Shown here piece by piece: positions 1 to 10,062 of a DNA stretch of 64,000 nucleotides. Source of the stretch: an uncultured Pelagibacteraceae bacterium (GTDB lineage: Bacteria; Pseudomonadota; Alphaproteobacteria; Pelagibacterales; Pelagibacteraceae); assembly GCA_902527415.1 (NCBI GenBank), contig CABZPD010000001.1:35528-99527 (forward strand), read 5' to 3'. Position numbers and translations under genes: made by a program. The notes beneath the pieces are model-generated. The model had not been told where the DNA came from, made no database searches, and worked only from the letters and a program-made list of their open reading frames with translations. Position 1 is the stretch's first letter. Each line of letters begins with the position of its first letter.

Positions 1-1
1 G

Positions 2-1567
2 ATTAAAAAACTTATTACTTTATTTAAATTAGGAAGAAAAATTGCAAAATCAGATATTTTAAAAATTGCATCAAAATTTAAAAAACCTCCTTTAGCTGTA
101 ACAATATTATTCCAAATTTTATCTATTTCATTTGAAAAAAAGGAACAAAATAATTTAATTGAGGATGATGGTGAAAGATTATCTAGGTCATTAGAATCTA
201 TGGGTACAACTTTCATCAAACTTGGGCAATTTCTTGCTACTAGACCAGATATAATCGGAGAAGAATTATCTTTAAAGCTAGAAAAACTTCAAGATCGATT
301 ACCCCCTTTTTCGATTCATGAAGCAAAAGAAATTATTAAAGAAGATCTTGGAGTTGATGCGTTTAATTCAATAATTGATTTAAGTGAACCAGTTGCTGCT
401 GCATCAATTGCACAAGTTCATAAAGCAAAAATAAATGACAACGGAACAATTAAAGATGTGGCAATAAAAATCTTAAGACCAAATATAAAAAAAATATTCA
501 ATGAAGAAATAGATGCAATGATGTTATTTGCGTTTATCATTGAGTCATTTGTAAAAAAAACAAAAAGATTAAAACTTGTTGAAGTTGTTTTTTTACTTAA
601 AGAAATAACTAATCTTGAAATGGATTTAAGATTCGAAGCTGCTGCAGCTAACGAATATGCTGAAAACACTAAAAATGATGCTGGATTTAAAGTTCCTGAA
701 ATTTATTGGAATTTTACTAGTGAAAATGTAATGACTTTGGATTGGATAGATGGAATTTCAATAAGAGAAGCTGAGGAGCTAAAGAAAAGAAATTTAGATA
801 CTAATAAAATAGCTGAAGATATTATCCAGCATTTTTTAAGACATGCTGTAAGAGACGGTTTTTTTCATGCAGATATGCATCAAGGAAATATTTTTGTTGA
901 TAATAGTGGTCAAATTGTACCTATAGATTTTGGGATTATGGGCAGGTTAGACAAACTTAGCAAAAGATTTTTAGCAGAAATTTTATTTGGATTTATTCAA
1001 AGAGATTATCGTAAAGTAGCTGAAGTTCACTTAGTAGCAGGATTAGTTCCAAAAGAAGTGCCAATCGATGATCTAGCTCAAGCTTTGAGATCAATTGGTG
1101 AGCCTATATTTGGTCAAGAAGTAAAAGATATTTCAGGAGGTAAATTACTCAAACAATTGTTTGATGTAACAGAAAAATTTAATATGCAAACTCAACCTCA
1201 ATTATTAATGTTGCAAAAAACTATGGTAGTTGTTGAAGGTGTAGCAAGAAAGTTAAATCCAAATACAAATATTTGGACAACTTCAAAGCCTGTACTAGAA
1301 AATTGGCTTAAAGAAACAAAAGATCCAATTAATAATTTAAATGAAACTTTAAAAAATACATCTGAAGTGATTAAACGTTTACCAGAATTTCCTGAGATTA
1401 TGGATAAAGCAAATCAAGCATTAACGTTTTTAGCTAGTGGTCAAATTCCACAAAATTCAAATTCTTATACCGCTCTGAATGATAAGAAATCAGAAATGAT
1501 AGCATTTAGAAATCAATCTATTATTGGTTTATTACTTCTTGTAATTTTTGGCCTTATAGTATTTTAA
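2..1567 (+). CDS. ubiB: UbiB-family protein kinase-like (ubiquinone biosynthesis), 5' truncated by window edge
   Basis: Frame is open from nt 2 through the listed ORF; ABC1/UbiB motifs (MGTTFIKLGQFLATRPD, AAASIAQVHKA, HADMHQGN, PIDFGIMGRL) and a C-terminal TM segment. Confidence 0.9.
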   Translation: MKKLITLFKLGRKIAKSDILKIASKFKKPPLAVTILFQILSISFEKKEQNNLIEDDGERLSRSLESMGTTFIKLGQFLATRPDIIGEELSLKLEKLQDRLPPFSIHEAKEIIKEDLGVDAFNSIIDLSEPVAAASIAQVHKAKINDNGTIKDVAIKILRPNIKKIFNEEIDAMMLFAFIIESFVKKTKRLKLVEVVFLLKEITNLEMDLRFEAAAANEYAENTKNDAGFKVPEIYWNFTSENVMTLDWIDGISIREAEELKKRNLDTNKIAEDIIQHFLRHAVRDGFFHADMHQGNIFVDNSGQIVPIDFGIMGRLDKLSKRFLAEILFGFIQRDYRKVAEVHLVAGLVPKEVPIDDLAQALRSIGEPIFGQEVKDISGGKLLKQLFDVTEKFNMQTQPQLLMLQKTMVVVEGVARKLNPNTNIWTTSKPVLENWLKETKDPINNLNETLKNTSEVIKRLPEFPEIMDKANQALTFLASGQIPQNSNSYTALNDKKSEMIAFRNQSIIGLLLLVIFGLIVF

Positions 1568-1575
1568 TTCTGCAG

Positions 1576-2781
1576 ATGAAAAATTTGATAAGTAAAAAAA
1601 TACTATTTATTATCTGTGGAGGAATATCTGCTTATAAAAGTCTTGAAACAATTAGGCTTTTTAAAAAGAGTGGTGCAGATATAAAGACAATTCTTACAAC
1701 AAGTGCAAAAGAGTTTGTAACTCCACTTTCAGTAACATCACTTTCTCAAGGTAAAGTTTATAGTGATTTATTTAGTGTAGAAAATGAAACAGAAATGGAT
1801 CATATTTCACTTTCAAGATGGGCAGATATAATTGTAATCGCGCCTGCAACAGCAAATACAATTTCAAAACTGGCTCAAGGAACAACTGATGATTTAGCAT
1901 CCACTGTTGTTTTAGCTTCAAATAAAGACATTATTTTAGCACCAGCTATGAATGTAAGAATGTGGGAGCATCCAACTACTAAAACAAATATAAAAAAATT
2001 AAAAAAGTTTGGATATAAACTAATTGGTCCAGAGGTTGGTGATATGGCATGTGGTGAATATGGAGAGGGTAAAATGTCAGACCCATCAATAATTGCTGAA
2101 GAAATTGATAAATATTTTTTAATTCAAAAAAATAACAAAAAATTTAAAGCATTAGTTACAGCAGGCCCAACTAATGAGTACATAGATCCAGTTCGTTTTA
2201 TTACGAATAAATCAAGTGGCAAACAAGGATACGAATTAGCAAAATCATTATCCAAAAAAGGTTTTGATACAACATTAATATCAGGTCCAACTAATCTTGA
2301 AATAACTAAAGATATTAATCTTATAAAAGTCGAAACAGCGGATGAAATGTTAGTTGCCACTCAAGAAAATTTACCTGTTGATGTAGCAATTTTTTCTGCA
2401 GCGGTAGCTGATTTTAAAATTAATAAAAAATATGAAAATAAAATTAAAAAACAAGAGAACTTAAACTTAAATTTAGAAAAGAATGTAGACATACTTCATT
2501 ATGTATCTAACCATAACTCCATGAGACCTGATCTTGTCATTGGATTTGCAGCAGAAACTAATGAGATTGATAAAAATGCAGAGGAAAAATTAAACAAGAA
2601 AAATTGCGACTGGATAATTTCTAATGATGTATCAAATAAAGATATAGGATTTAATTCTGATTATAATGAGGTAACAATTCATTATAAAAACAGAGACGTT
2701 AAAAAAGAAAAACTTTCATACAAAAAAAAATCTGGAATTTCTGATGAAATAGTTGATAGAATACTTGATCAATTAAATTAA
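1576..2781 (+). CDS. coaBC: Bifunctional phosphopantothenoylcysteine decarboxylase / phosphopantothenate-cysteine ligase
   Basis: CoaBC signatures: GGISAYK, PAMNVRMW, TAGPTNEYIDPVRFITNKSSGKQGYELA. Confidence 0.95.
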   Translation: MKNLISKKILFIICGGISAYKSLETIRLFKKSGADIKTILTTSAKEFVTPLSVTSLSQGKVYSDLFSVENETEMDHISLSRWADIIVIAPATANTISKLAQGTTDDLASTVVLASNKDIILAPAMNVRMWEHPTTKTNIKKLKKFGYKLIGPEVGDMACGEYGEGKMSDPSIIAEEIDKYFLIQKNNKKFKALVTAGPTNEYIDPVRFITNKSSGKQGYELAKSLSKKGFDTTLISGPTNLEITKDINLIKVETADEMLVATQENLPVDVAIFSAAVADFKINKKYENKIKKQENLNLNLEKNVDILHYVSNHNSMRPDLVIGFAAETNEIDKNAEEKLNKKNCDWIISNDVSNKDIGFNSDYNEVTIHYKNRDVKKEKLSYKKKSGISDEIVDRILDQLN

Positions 2782-3218
2782 TGGCGAAAGTTCTTATCAA
2801 AAAGTTAGACCCTGCGGTTGAATTACCTGCTTACAAAACAGAAGGTGCATCTGGCATGGATTTGATGGCATTAGTAAAAGAACCCATCAATCTTAAACCA
2901 AACTCATCATGTTTAGTTCCAACAGGCCTTGCTGTTGCATTTTCAGGTGATTTTGAAATCCAAATAAGACCAAGATCTGGTTTAGCTGCAAAAAACAGTA
3001 TAACCGTTTTAAATACACCTGGAACTATTGATAGTGATTACAGGGGAGAAATAAAAGTAATTCTATTTAATCACGGGAAAAATGATTTCTTGATAAATAA
3101 TAAGGATAGAATAGCACAAATGATTTTAACGCCTGTAATTAAAATGGATCTCGAGGAAACTGATAATCTACCAGAAACAATTAGAGGAGAGGGTGGGTTT
3201 GGCTCAACAGGAAAATGA
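2781..3218 (+). CDS. dut: dUTP diphosphatase
   Basis: dUTPase motifs: GASGMDLMA, PRSGLAAKN, TIDSDYRGEIKV, GEGGFGSTGK. Confidence 0.95.
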   Translation: MAKVLIKKLDPAVELPAYKTEGASGMDLMALVKEPINLKPNSSCLVPTGLAVAFSGDFEIQIRPRSGLAAKNSITVLNTPGTIDSDYRGEIKVILFNHGKNDFLINNKDRIAQMILTPVIKMDLEETDNLPETIRGEGGFGSTGK

Positions 3219-3970
3219 GCAAAAATTTAAACAAAAAAGAAATAGAGAAATTCTCAAGACAAATAATTCTTAAAAATATTGGGACGGTAGGTCAAAAAAA
3301 GATTTTATCTTCAAAAGTCTTGATAGTTGGTATGGGTGGTCTAGGTTGCCCAGTAGCAGAATTTTTAACTAGATCGGGTATTGGTACACTTGGGATTGCA
3401 GATCGTGATACTGTAAGTCTCTCTAATATCCACAGACAAGGTCTGTATAATGAAAAAGATATAAATCAATCAAAAGTAAAGATTGCAAAAAAAAAATTAA
3501 ATAAAATTAATCCAAAGACAAAAATAAATATTTTTAATTTAAAATTAAATAAAAATACATTTGAAAAAATTATTAAAAATTATGACTATATTGTTGATGG
3601 GACTGATAACTTTGAAAGTAAATTTTTAATAAATGATTTAAGTCTAAAATATAAAAAATTTCTAGTCACTGGTGCTATAAGTAAGTTTGATGGACACATT
3701 TTTACTTTTAATTTTACCAACAAAAAAGATCCTTGCTTGAGATGTTTTTATCAAGAAGACACAATATCTGATGAAATTTTAAATTGTGAATATGAGGGAA
3801 TTTTAGGAACTGTTGCAGGCACAATAGGTACATTGCAGGCAAATGAAGTTTTGAAAAAAATATTAAATATTGGACAAAATTTAAATGGATACATTCTAAT
3901 TCTAGATCTATTAAATTTAAATTTCAGAAAAGCAAAAATTAATAAGAGAAAAAAATGTCTATGCAATTAA
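3215..3970 (+). CDS. ThiF/MoeB/HesA-family E1-like adenylyltransferase
   Basis: GMGGLGCP nucleotide-binding motif, SNIHRQ, DGTDNFESKFLIND, paired Cys (CLRC / CLC). Confidence 0.85.
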   Translation: MSKNLNKKEIEKFSRQIILKNIGTVGQKKILSSKVLIVGMGGLGCPVAEFLTRSGIGTLGIADRDTVSLSNIHRQGLYNEKDINQSKVKIAKKKLNKINPKTKINIFNLKLNKNTFEKIIKNYDYIVDGTDNFESKFLINDLSLKYKKFLVTGAISKFDGHIFTFNFTNKKDPCLRCFYQEDTISDEILNCEYEGILGTVAGTIGTLQANEVLKKILNIGQNLNGYILILDLLNLNFRKAKINKRKKCLCN

Positions 3971-4410
3971 TAGTAAAAAAAATTTATATATTATTTTTTT
4001 TATTATTTTTTACTCACATTTCGTTTGCTGATGAAATTTTTGTCTCTCTTAAAAAAAATAAAGTAAATGTTCGCTACGGGCCAAGTTTTGAATCTGATAT
4101 TAAATACGTTTATAAAAAAATAAATCTTCCATTAAAACAAATTGATAAAAAAGAAAATTTCAGGCGAATTATAGATTTAAAAAATAACAGTGGGTGGATT
4201 CATATCTCTCAATTAAAAAAAAGTAATTCTGTAATAGCTACGAAAAATAAAGTTTTGTTTAAAAAACCTACATCTTTTGCTAAACCAATTGCTCAAATAA
4301 AAGAGGGAAGATTATTAATAATAGAAAAATGTGAGCAAAATTGGTGCAAAATTACATCAGAAGAATTTGAAGGTTGGATTAAAACAGATAATATTTGGGG
4401 ACTAAATTAA
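3955..4410 (+). CDS. Secreted SH3-domain protein
   Basis: N-terminal signal peptide then bacterial SH3-like repeats (KKNKVNVRYGPSFES, WIHISQLK, WCKITSEEFEGWIKTDNIWGL). Confidence 0.7.
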   Translation: MSMQLIVKKIYILFFLLFFTHISFADEIFVSLKKNKVNVRYGPSFESDIKYVYKKINLPLKQIDKKENFRRIIDLKNNSGWIHISQLKKSNSVIATKNKVLFKKPTSFAKPIAQIKEGRLLIIEKCEQNWCKITSEEFEGWIKTDNIWGLN

Positions 4411-5006
4411 CTAAAATCAGTAGATAAAGAGGCTATATTTTCTGTAGATAATCTTGTGCTATGAGAATATTCTTTGTGATCAATTCCAAGCTCAATTTCT
4501 GAGCTATTAGATTGAAATTTTTCTATTTGATAATCAGTAAAATTAAAATGAATAAACTGTACTGAAGAAGCTTTTCCCTCAGCAGACGTTCTGTCAACAT
4601 CTTCTTCCGGAACTGCGTTAATTTTCTCACCATCTATTTTCATAAACACTGTTTCTTCTATTCCACCAACTTTTCCAAGAAACGCAGCCCTTGAAATAGG
4701 ATTATCTATTTCAAACATTAAAGTTGCAGTTAGTTCTTTGCCGTTAGGTATTAAAGGATTGTACGCAGATAACTCATCCTGAAGTTGCTCATCACCTCCT
4801 TTTTCAATGTAAAGCATTTCTTGTACTTGAGCTAACATTGTTTCATAACTTTCAAAATAAAAAGTTGCATAAGGACCTAAAGCAATTCTTCTATTTTTTT
4901 TATAATCAACAATACTTTTTCTTAATTCACGTCTCTTTTCTGTATAAACATCTAAAGGAATGATGTCTTCTTTTTGAATTTCTCTTTTTTCTCTCGGCAT
5001 GATCAT
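4407..5006 (-). CDS. DUF3501 family protein
   Basis: Family recognised by protein style (KEDIIPLDVYTEKRRELRKSIVDYKKNRRIALGPYATFYFESYETMLAQVQEML) and genetic linkage to GlpC-like/rubrerythrin genes. Confidence 0.75.
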   Translation of the reverse strand: MIMPREKREIQKEDIIPLDVYTEKRRELRKSIVDYKKNRRIALGPYATFYFESYETMLAQVQEMLYIEKGGDEQLQDELSAYNPLIPNGKELTATLMFEIDNPISRAAFLGKVGGIEETVFMKIDGEKINAVPEEDVDRTSAEGKASSVQFIHFNFTDYQIEKFQSNSSEIELGIDHKEYSHSTRLSTENIASLSTDFS

Positions 5007-6334
5007 AAGTTATAACTTTTTGCCATTAATTCGATAGGATGTAGTGCCTCATCATTTGATATGTTTGTATCAACTTCTAACTGTTTTAAATGTTTACCAG
5101 CTAAAGGACAATCAGAAGCCATATACTTATTATTTTTGGTTTTTATTTGTCTAGATGTAGGTCTTCCAACTTTATTTGCTAAATCATGAGTTTCTTTCAT
5201 TACTCCAAAAGTTCCTCCATGACCCGCACATCTTTCAACTACATCAATTTTAACATTTGGTATTAATTTTAACATATCTCTTGCTTTGATACCCATGTTC
5301 TGTGCTCTAGCATGACAGGCGTGATGCACAGTTACACCTCCATCAATCTCATTTAATCCTTCTGCTAATCCCTCATTGTTTGCAATATCCACAACATACT
5401 CATCAATATCCATAACATTTGCAGATAATTTTTTTATTTTTTCATCGTTTGGTAATAACAAAGGCCATTCGAATTTTAACATCAATCCACAACTTGCTGT
5501 TAAGGTTACTACTTTATATCCTTTATCAATCCATTCCATTAAATCCTTAGAAATTTTTTTTGCTTGTTCAACAACTTTTGGTAAATCTGCTTGCTCTAAA
5601 AATGGCATCCCACAACAACCAGGGTAAGCCTCCTGAACCTCTACACCATTTTTTTTTAAAACTTTTAAAGCAGCAACACCTGTATTTTTTTTATTAAAAT
5701 TAACAAAACAAGTTGAATAGATAACAACTTTTCTATCTTTAGAAGGTGTTTGATAATTTATCTTATCTTTATTTTTTTTAAAATAATTTGAAAACGTTTC
5801 TGAGTTATATTTTGGTAACTGAACTCTTTTATCTATTCCAGTAATAAATTCTAGGATTTTTCTAATTAATTTATTTTTAATATTTGAAGCCCAGTTAACT
5901 ATTTTAGAGAACATAACACCAATTTTAGCATTTCTGTCTATTTGAGCTAATTGTGTTGGTACACTTGGTAATTTACCTAATTTTTTTTGGGCTGTTCTGT
6001 ATCGAAGCATTAAGTGTGGAAAATCAAGATCAAAATCATGGGGGGGAACATATGGGCATTTGGTCATAAAGCACATATCACACAAAGTACATGCATCAAC
6101 AACAGGGGCAAATTGATCGCTAGATAAGCTTTCAACATCCTCATTTTTAGACTCATCAATCATGTCAAATAACTTTGGAAATGAATCACAAAGATTAAAA
6201 CATCTTCGGCATCCATGACAAATATCAAAAACCCTTCTCATTTCAGAGTCTAACTTTTCAGGATTTAAAAAATCCGGATGCTTAAAATCTATAGGATGTC
6301 TTATAGGTGCACCTAAACTTCCTTCTTTACTCAT
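5003..6334 (-). CDS. GlpC/HdrD-like (Fe-S) oxidoreductase with two 4Fe-4S and CCG domains
   Basis: CHGCRRCFNLC, CTLCDMCFMTKCP, CCGMPFLE, HHACHARAQNMG...CAGHGGTFG. Confidence 0.85.
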   Translation of the reverse strand: MSKEGSLGAPIRHPIDFKHPDFLNPEKLDSEMRRVFDICHGCRRCFNLCDSFPKLFDMIDESKNEDVESLSSDQFAPVVDACTLCDMCFMTKCPYVPPHDFDLDFPHLMLRYRTAQKKLGKLPSVPTQLAQIDRNAKIGVMFSKIVNWASNIKNKLIRKILEFITGIDKRVQLPKYNSETFSNYFKKNKDKINYQTPSKDRKVVIYSTCFVNFNKKNTGVAALKVLKKNGVEVQEAYPGCCGMPFLEQADLPKVVEQAKKISKDLMEWIDKGYKVVTLTASCGLMLKFEWPLLLPNDEKIKKLSANVMDIDEYVVDIANNEGLAEGLNEIDGGVTVHHACHARAQNMGIKARDMLKLIPNVKIDVVERCAGHGGTFGVMKETHDLANKVGRPTSRQIKTKNNKYMASDCPLAGKHLKQLEVDTNISNDEALHPIELMAKSYNL

Positions 6335-6429
6335 ATGACTAAGTTTGAAATAATAATTAATGATAAAGAAACCAAAACAACGGGTTCATTAAACCAATCC
6401 TTAAGTATTTGTACAACTTGCTCTACCAT
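6331..6429 (-). CDS. Putative 32-aa single-TM microprotein (MVEQVVQILKDWFNEPVVLVSLSLIIISNLVI), not in ORF track
   Basis: Hand translation of the minus strand; stop TGA overlaps the ATG of the GlpC-like gene (ATGA at 6334-6331); C-terminal half strongly hydrophobic. No clear Shine-Dalgarno. Confidence 0.45.
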   Translation of the reverse strand: MVEQVVQILKDWFNEPVVLVSLSLIIISNLVI

Positions 6430-6459
6430 TTTATAAAATTTTAATTTTGAATTGTTTTT

Positions 6460-6480
6460 AGTGGGCGTTAAACGCCCACT
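6460..6480. terminator. GC-rich perfect inverted repeat 3' of rubrerythrin (AGTGGGCG-TTAAA-CGCCCACT)
   Basis: Strong hairpin about 12 nt after the rubrerythrin stop; followed on the minus strand by AAAAAC rather than a U-tract, so it may be a 3'-end stabiliser/processing hairpin rather than a classical terminator. Confidence 0.6.
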
Positions 6481-6491
6481 AAGAAATTTAA

Positions 6492-6908
6492 TTAACTAAT
6501 AGACTCTAAAGTTTTTTGGAATTTACCAGCGTGTGATTTTTCAGCTTTAGCTAAAGTTTCAAACCAGTCTGCGATTTCTTCAAAACCTTCTTCTCTAGCA
6601 GTCTTAGCCATACCAGGGTACATATCTGTGTACTCATGAGTCTCACCTTCGATAGCTGAAGCTAAGTTAGCTTTAGTTTCACCAATTGGTTTTCCTGTTG
6701 CTGGGTCACCAACTTGTTCTAAGTATTCTAAATGACCATGGGCGTGACCAGTTTCACCTTCTGCTGTTGATCTAAAAACTGTAGCTACATCATTGTAACC
6801 TTCGATGTCCGCTTTTTGTGCAAAATAAAGATATCTTCTATTTGCTTGACTTTCACCAGCGAATGCTGCTTTTAAGTTTTCCTCTGTTTTACTTCCTTTT
6901 AAAGACAT
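6492..6908 (-). CDS. Rubrerythrin
   Basis: Ferritin-like diiron motifs ([52 protein letters not shown]). Confidence 0.9.
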   Translation of the reverse strand: MSLKGSKTEENLKAAFAGESQANRRYLYFAQKADIEGYNDVATVFRSTAEGETGHAHGHLEYLEQVGDPATGKPIGETKANLASAIEGETHEYTDMYPGMAKTAREEGFEEIADWFETLAKAEKSHAGKFQKTLESIS

Positions 6909-6935
6909 TATTTTCTCCTTTTAAATGTTACTCAC

Positions 6936-6983
6936 CATATAATAGTTATATTAAATATGTCAACAGTTTAGAATTATTATAAT
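6936..6983 (-). promoter_or_regulatory. Putative promoter of rubrerythrin with adjacent Irr/ICE-like element
   Basis: Minus strand TTGACA (6959-6964), 17-nt spacer, TATATG (6936-6941); TTTAGAA-N3-TTATAAT imperfect dyad at 6967-6983 immediately upstream of -35. Confidence 0.35.
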
Positions 6984-7012
6984 GTAGATTTTAAATTATT
7001 GATTTAATTAAA

Positions 7013-7441
7013 TTATTTTTGATTTTGATTATCACTCGCAACTTTAACCAAGACTTCAACTGAATTTATTTTTTTTCCAGTAATATTTTTTTTTATATTA
7101 ACTGGATCAATATCATTTTCATCGCAATCTATTAACTCATGAGTGTCTTCATCATAAAAATGATGATGTAAAGATGTATTGGTATCAAAATAACTTTTAT
7201 CACTGTTAATTGAAATTTCTTTTAAGTATCCTTTTTTTTCAAATGCATGAACTGTGTTATAAACTGTAGCTAGAGATATCTTTTGATTCATTTTCTCAGA
7301 CAATAATTTAACCAAATCGTTAATAGTGAAATGAAAAGTTTTTTCTCTATTATACAAAACTTCACACATTTTTACTCTTTGCTTGGTAGGTCTAAGCCCG
7401 ACTTCTCTTAATTTTTCAATAAAATTGCAGTTTTTTGGCAT
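7013..7441 (-). CDS. irr: Fur-family iron response regulator Irr
   Basis: Fur fold (LRPTKQRVKMCEVLYNREKTFHF...ISLATVYNTVHAFEKKGYL) with the HHH-containing SLHHHFYDEDTHEL typical of Irr. Confidence 0.85.
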   Translation of the reverse strand: MPKNCNFIEKLREVGLRPTKQRVKMCEVLYNREKTFHFTINDLVKLLSEKMNQKISLATVYNTVHAFEKKGYLKEISINSDKSYFDTNTSLHHHFYDEDTHELIDCDENDIDPVNIKKNITGKKINSVEVLVKVASDNQNQK

Positions 7442-7534
7442 CGTTTTTTATAATAATTCTAAAGTATGAATAAAAATATAGTGTTTTATTATATTATATT
7501 AGGATTAAATCAAGTATTAAGGGAGCTCAAAATT

Positions 7535-8035
7535 ATGAAAAAAAACTCATACTCCTACGATGACCTAATAACTTGTGGAAATGGTGATCTTTTTGGACCT
7601 GGCAATGCAAAATTACCTCTTCCGCCAATGCTTATGTTTGACAGAATAACTGAAATCAATGAAAATAATGGTACATTTAATAAGGGCTCTTTAAAAGCTG
7701 AATTAGATATTAAAGATGATCTTTGGTTTTTTGATTGTCATTTTAAAAAAGATCCAGTTATGCCAGGGTGCTTAGGTTTAGATGCTATGTGGCAACTGGT
7801 AGGTTTTTTTCTAGGCTGGCTAGGAAATCCTGGAAAAGGAAGAGCTCTAGGAGTGGGTACTGTAAAATTTACAGGTGAAGTTTTACAGAGTGTAAAAAAT
7901 GTAAGATATGAAATAGATATGAAGAAAATTATGTCTCCTGGAGGAACAACTGTTGGACTTGCAAATGGAATTGTTCTTGCAGATAATAAAAAAATATATT
8001 CAGCAGAAAGTTTAAAAGTGGGGCTATTTAAATAA
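7535..8035 (+). CDS. fabA: 3-hydroxydecanoyl-ACP dehydratase
   Basis: FabA motifs [31 protein letters not shown]. Preferred start [10 protein letters not shown] at 7535 rather than listed 7466. Confidence 0.95.
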   Translation: MKKNSYSYDDLITCGNGDLFGPGNAKLPLPPMLMFDRITEINENNGTFNKGSLKAELDIKDDLWFFDCHFKKDPVMPGCLGLDAMWQLVGFFLGWLGNPGKGRALGVGTVKFTGEVLQSVKNVRYEIDMKKIMSPGGTTVGLANGIVLADNKKIYSAESLKVGLFK

Positions 8036-9246
8036 TGAGAAGAGTGGTTATTACAGGTTTAGGAATAGTTTCTTGCTTAGGAAATAATCAAGAAGAAGTT
8101 CATCAATCTTTATTAAATTCAAAATCAGGAATTTCTTATGCTGAGGAATACAAAGAGCACAATTTAAAAAGCCATGTTCATGGTAAACCGAATATTAAAC
8201 TTGAAGATCATATTGATAGAAAAACAATTAGATTTATGGGTTCAGGCTCAGCTTATAATTATATTGCAATGAAAGAGGCAATTGAAGATTCTGGATTAGA
8301 AGAAGGAGAAGTGAGTAATTTTAAAACTGGAATTGTAATGGGTTCTGGTGGTCCATCAATTGAAAACGTAATACTTGCAGCAGACAAAACCAGGGCTAAA
8401 ACTCCAAAATTAATGGGGCCTTTTATTGTTCCAAGAACAATGGCCAGTACTGCCTCAGCAACACTTGCCGTACCATTTAAAATTAAAGGAACTAACTACA
8501 CAATGAGTTCTGCATGTGCAACTAGTGGACACTGCATTGGAAATTCTATGGAATTAATTCAAATGGGTAAACAAGATGTTGTTTTTGCAGGTGGAAGTGA
8601 AGAAATTCATTGGGCGATGACAGCAATGTTTGATGCTATGACAGCTTTATCATCAAAATATAATGACACTCCACAATCTGCGTCTAGAGCTTATGATAAA
8701 ACTAGAGATGGGTTTGTAATTGCAGGTGGGGCAGGTGTGTTAGTACTTGAGGAATACGAACATGCTAAAGCAAGAGGGGCTAAAATATACGCAGAATTAA
8801 CTGGTTATGGAGCAACTTCGGATGGATACGACATGGTAGCGCCATCAGGTGAAGGTGCTGTTAGATGTATGAAAATGGCAATGGAAACTGCTAAAAATAA
8901 AATCGATTACATTAATACTCATGGAACATCTACCCCAGTTGGAGATATAACTGAGCTTAATGCTATTAAAGAAACTTTTGGAGAAGACATTCCAAAAATA
9001 AGTTCAACAAAATCTTTATCAGGTCATCCTTTGGGAGCTGCTTCAGTACATGAAGCAATCTATTGTTTAATAATGATGAAAAACAATTTCATAACAGGAT
9101 CAGCAAATATTACAGATATGGATGATGATGCTAAAAAATTTCCGATTATTGCGAAAACTGAAACAGGAACAACATTAAATACAGTAATGTCAAATAGTTT
9201 TGGGTTTGGCGGAACTAATGCGGCTTTAATTTTTGAAAAGGTTTAG
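8035..9246 (+). CDS. fabB: Beta-ketoacyl-ACP synthase I
   Basis: [52 protein letters not shown]. Confidence 0.95.
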   Translation: MRRVVITGLGIVSCLGNNQEEVHQSLLNSKSGISYAEEYKEHNLKSHVHGKPNIKLEDHIDRKTIRFMGSGSAYNYIAMKEAIEDSGLEEGEVSNFKTGIVMGSGGPSIENVILAADKTRAKTPKLMGPFIVPRTMASTASATLAVPFKIKGTNYTMSSACATSGHCIGNSMELIQMGKQDVVFAGGSEEIHWAMTAMFDAMTALSSKYNDTPQSASRAYDKTRDGFVIAGGAGVLVLEEYEHAKARGAKIYAELTGYGATSDGYDMVAPSGEGAVRCMKMAMETAKNKIDYINTHGTSTPVGDITELNAIKETFGEDIPKISSTKSLSGHPLGAASVHEAIYCLIMMKNNFITGSANITDMDDDAKKFPIIAKTETGTTLNTVMSNSFGFGGTNAALIFEKV

Positions 9247-9249
9247 TTT

Positions 9250-10035
9250 ATGAGTTTGATGAAAGGTAAAAAAGGATTAATCATGGGTGTTGCCAATGAA
9301 AGATCTATCGCATGGGGTATATCTCAAAAACTTGCTGAAGCAGGAGCTGAACTAGCATTTACTTATTTGGGTGACGCTTTAAAAAAAAGAGTAGTTCCTT
9401 TAGCAGAAAAATTAAATTCAAATGTTACATTTAGTTGTGATGTTGAAAAAAAAGAAGAAGTAGTAAAATTATTTGAGGATATTAAATCTCAATGGGGTGA
9501 AATTGATTTTGTAGTTCATGCAGTTGCTTTCTCTGATAAATCAGAGTTATCAGGTGAATATTTAAATACAACTAGAGAAAACTTTTTAAGAAGTATGTTA
9601 ATTTCATGCTTTTCATTTACTGAAGTAGCAAAAGAAGCCTCAAAGGTGATGAAACAAGGTGGAAGTTTATTAACTTTAACTTACGAGTCTACTAAAGCAA
9701 TTCCAAATTATAATGTAATGGGTGTTTGTAAATCAGCTCTTGAGGCAAGCGTTAAGTATTTAGCAAGAGATTTAGGAGCCACAGGTATGAGAGTAAATGC
9801 TATAAGTGCTGGACCTATCAAGACATTGGCTGCCTCTGCAATTGGAGACGCAAAATTCTTGTATAAATGGAATGAAGACCATTCTTTCCTAAAGCGAAAT
9901 GTAGATATCCATGATGTTGGAAATTCAGCGTTATATCTATTAAGTGACCTTGCTAATGGAGTTACTGGTGAAATTCATTATGTAGATGCTGGATATAACA
10001 AGGTAGGAATGCCAGATCCTAAAAATATAACCTAA
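9250..10035 (+). CDS. fabI: Enoyl-ACP reductase (NADH)
   Basis: GKKGLIMGVANERSIAWGIS, TYESTKAIPNYNVMGVCKSALEASVKYLARDLG, RVNAISAGPIKT. Confidence 0.95.
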   Translation: MSLMKGKKGLIMGVANERSIAWGISQKLAEAGAELAFTYLGDALKKRVVPLAEKLNSNVTFSCDVEKKEEVVKLFEDIKSQWGEIDFVVHAVAFSDKSELSGEYLNTTRENFLRSMLISCFSFTEVAKEASKVMKQGGSLLTLTYESTKAIPNYNVMGVCKSALEASVKYLARDLGATGMRVNAISAGPIKTLAASAIGDAKFLYKWNEDHSFLKRNVDIHDVGNSALYLLSDLANGVTGEIHYVDAGYNKVGMPDPKNIT

Positions 10036-10062
10036 AATTTAGTTAAATTTAGTTAAAAATAT

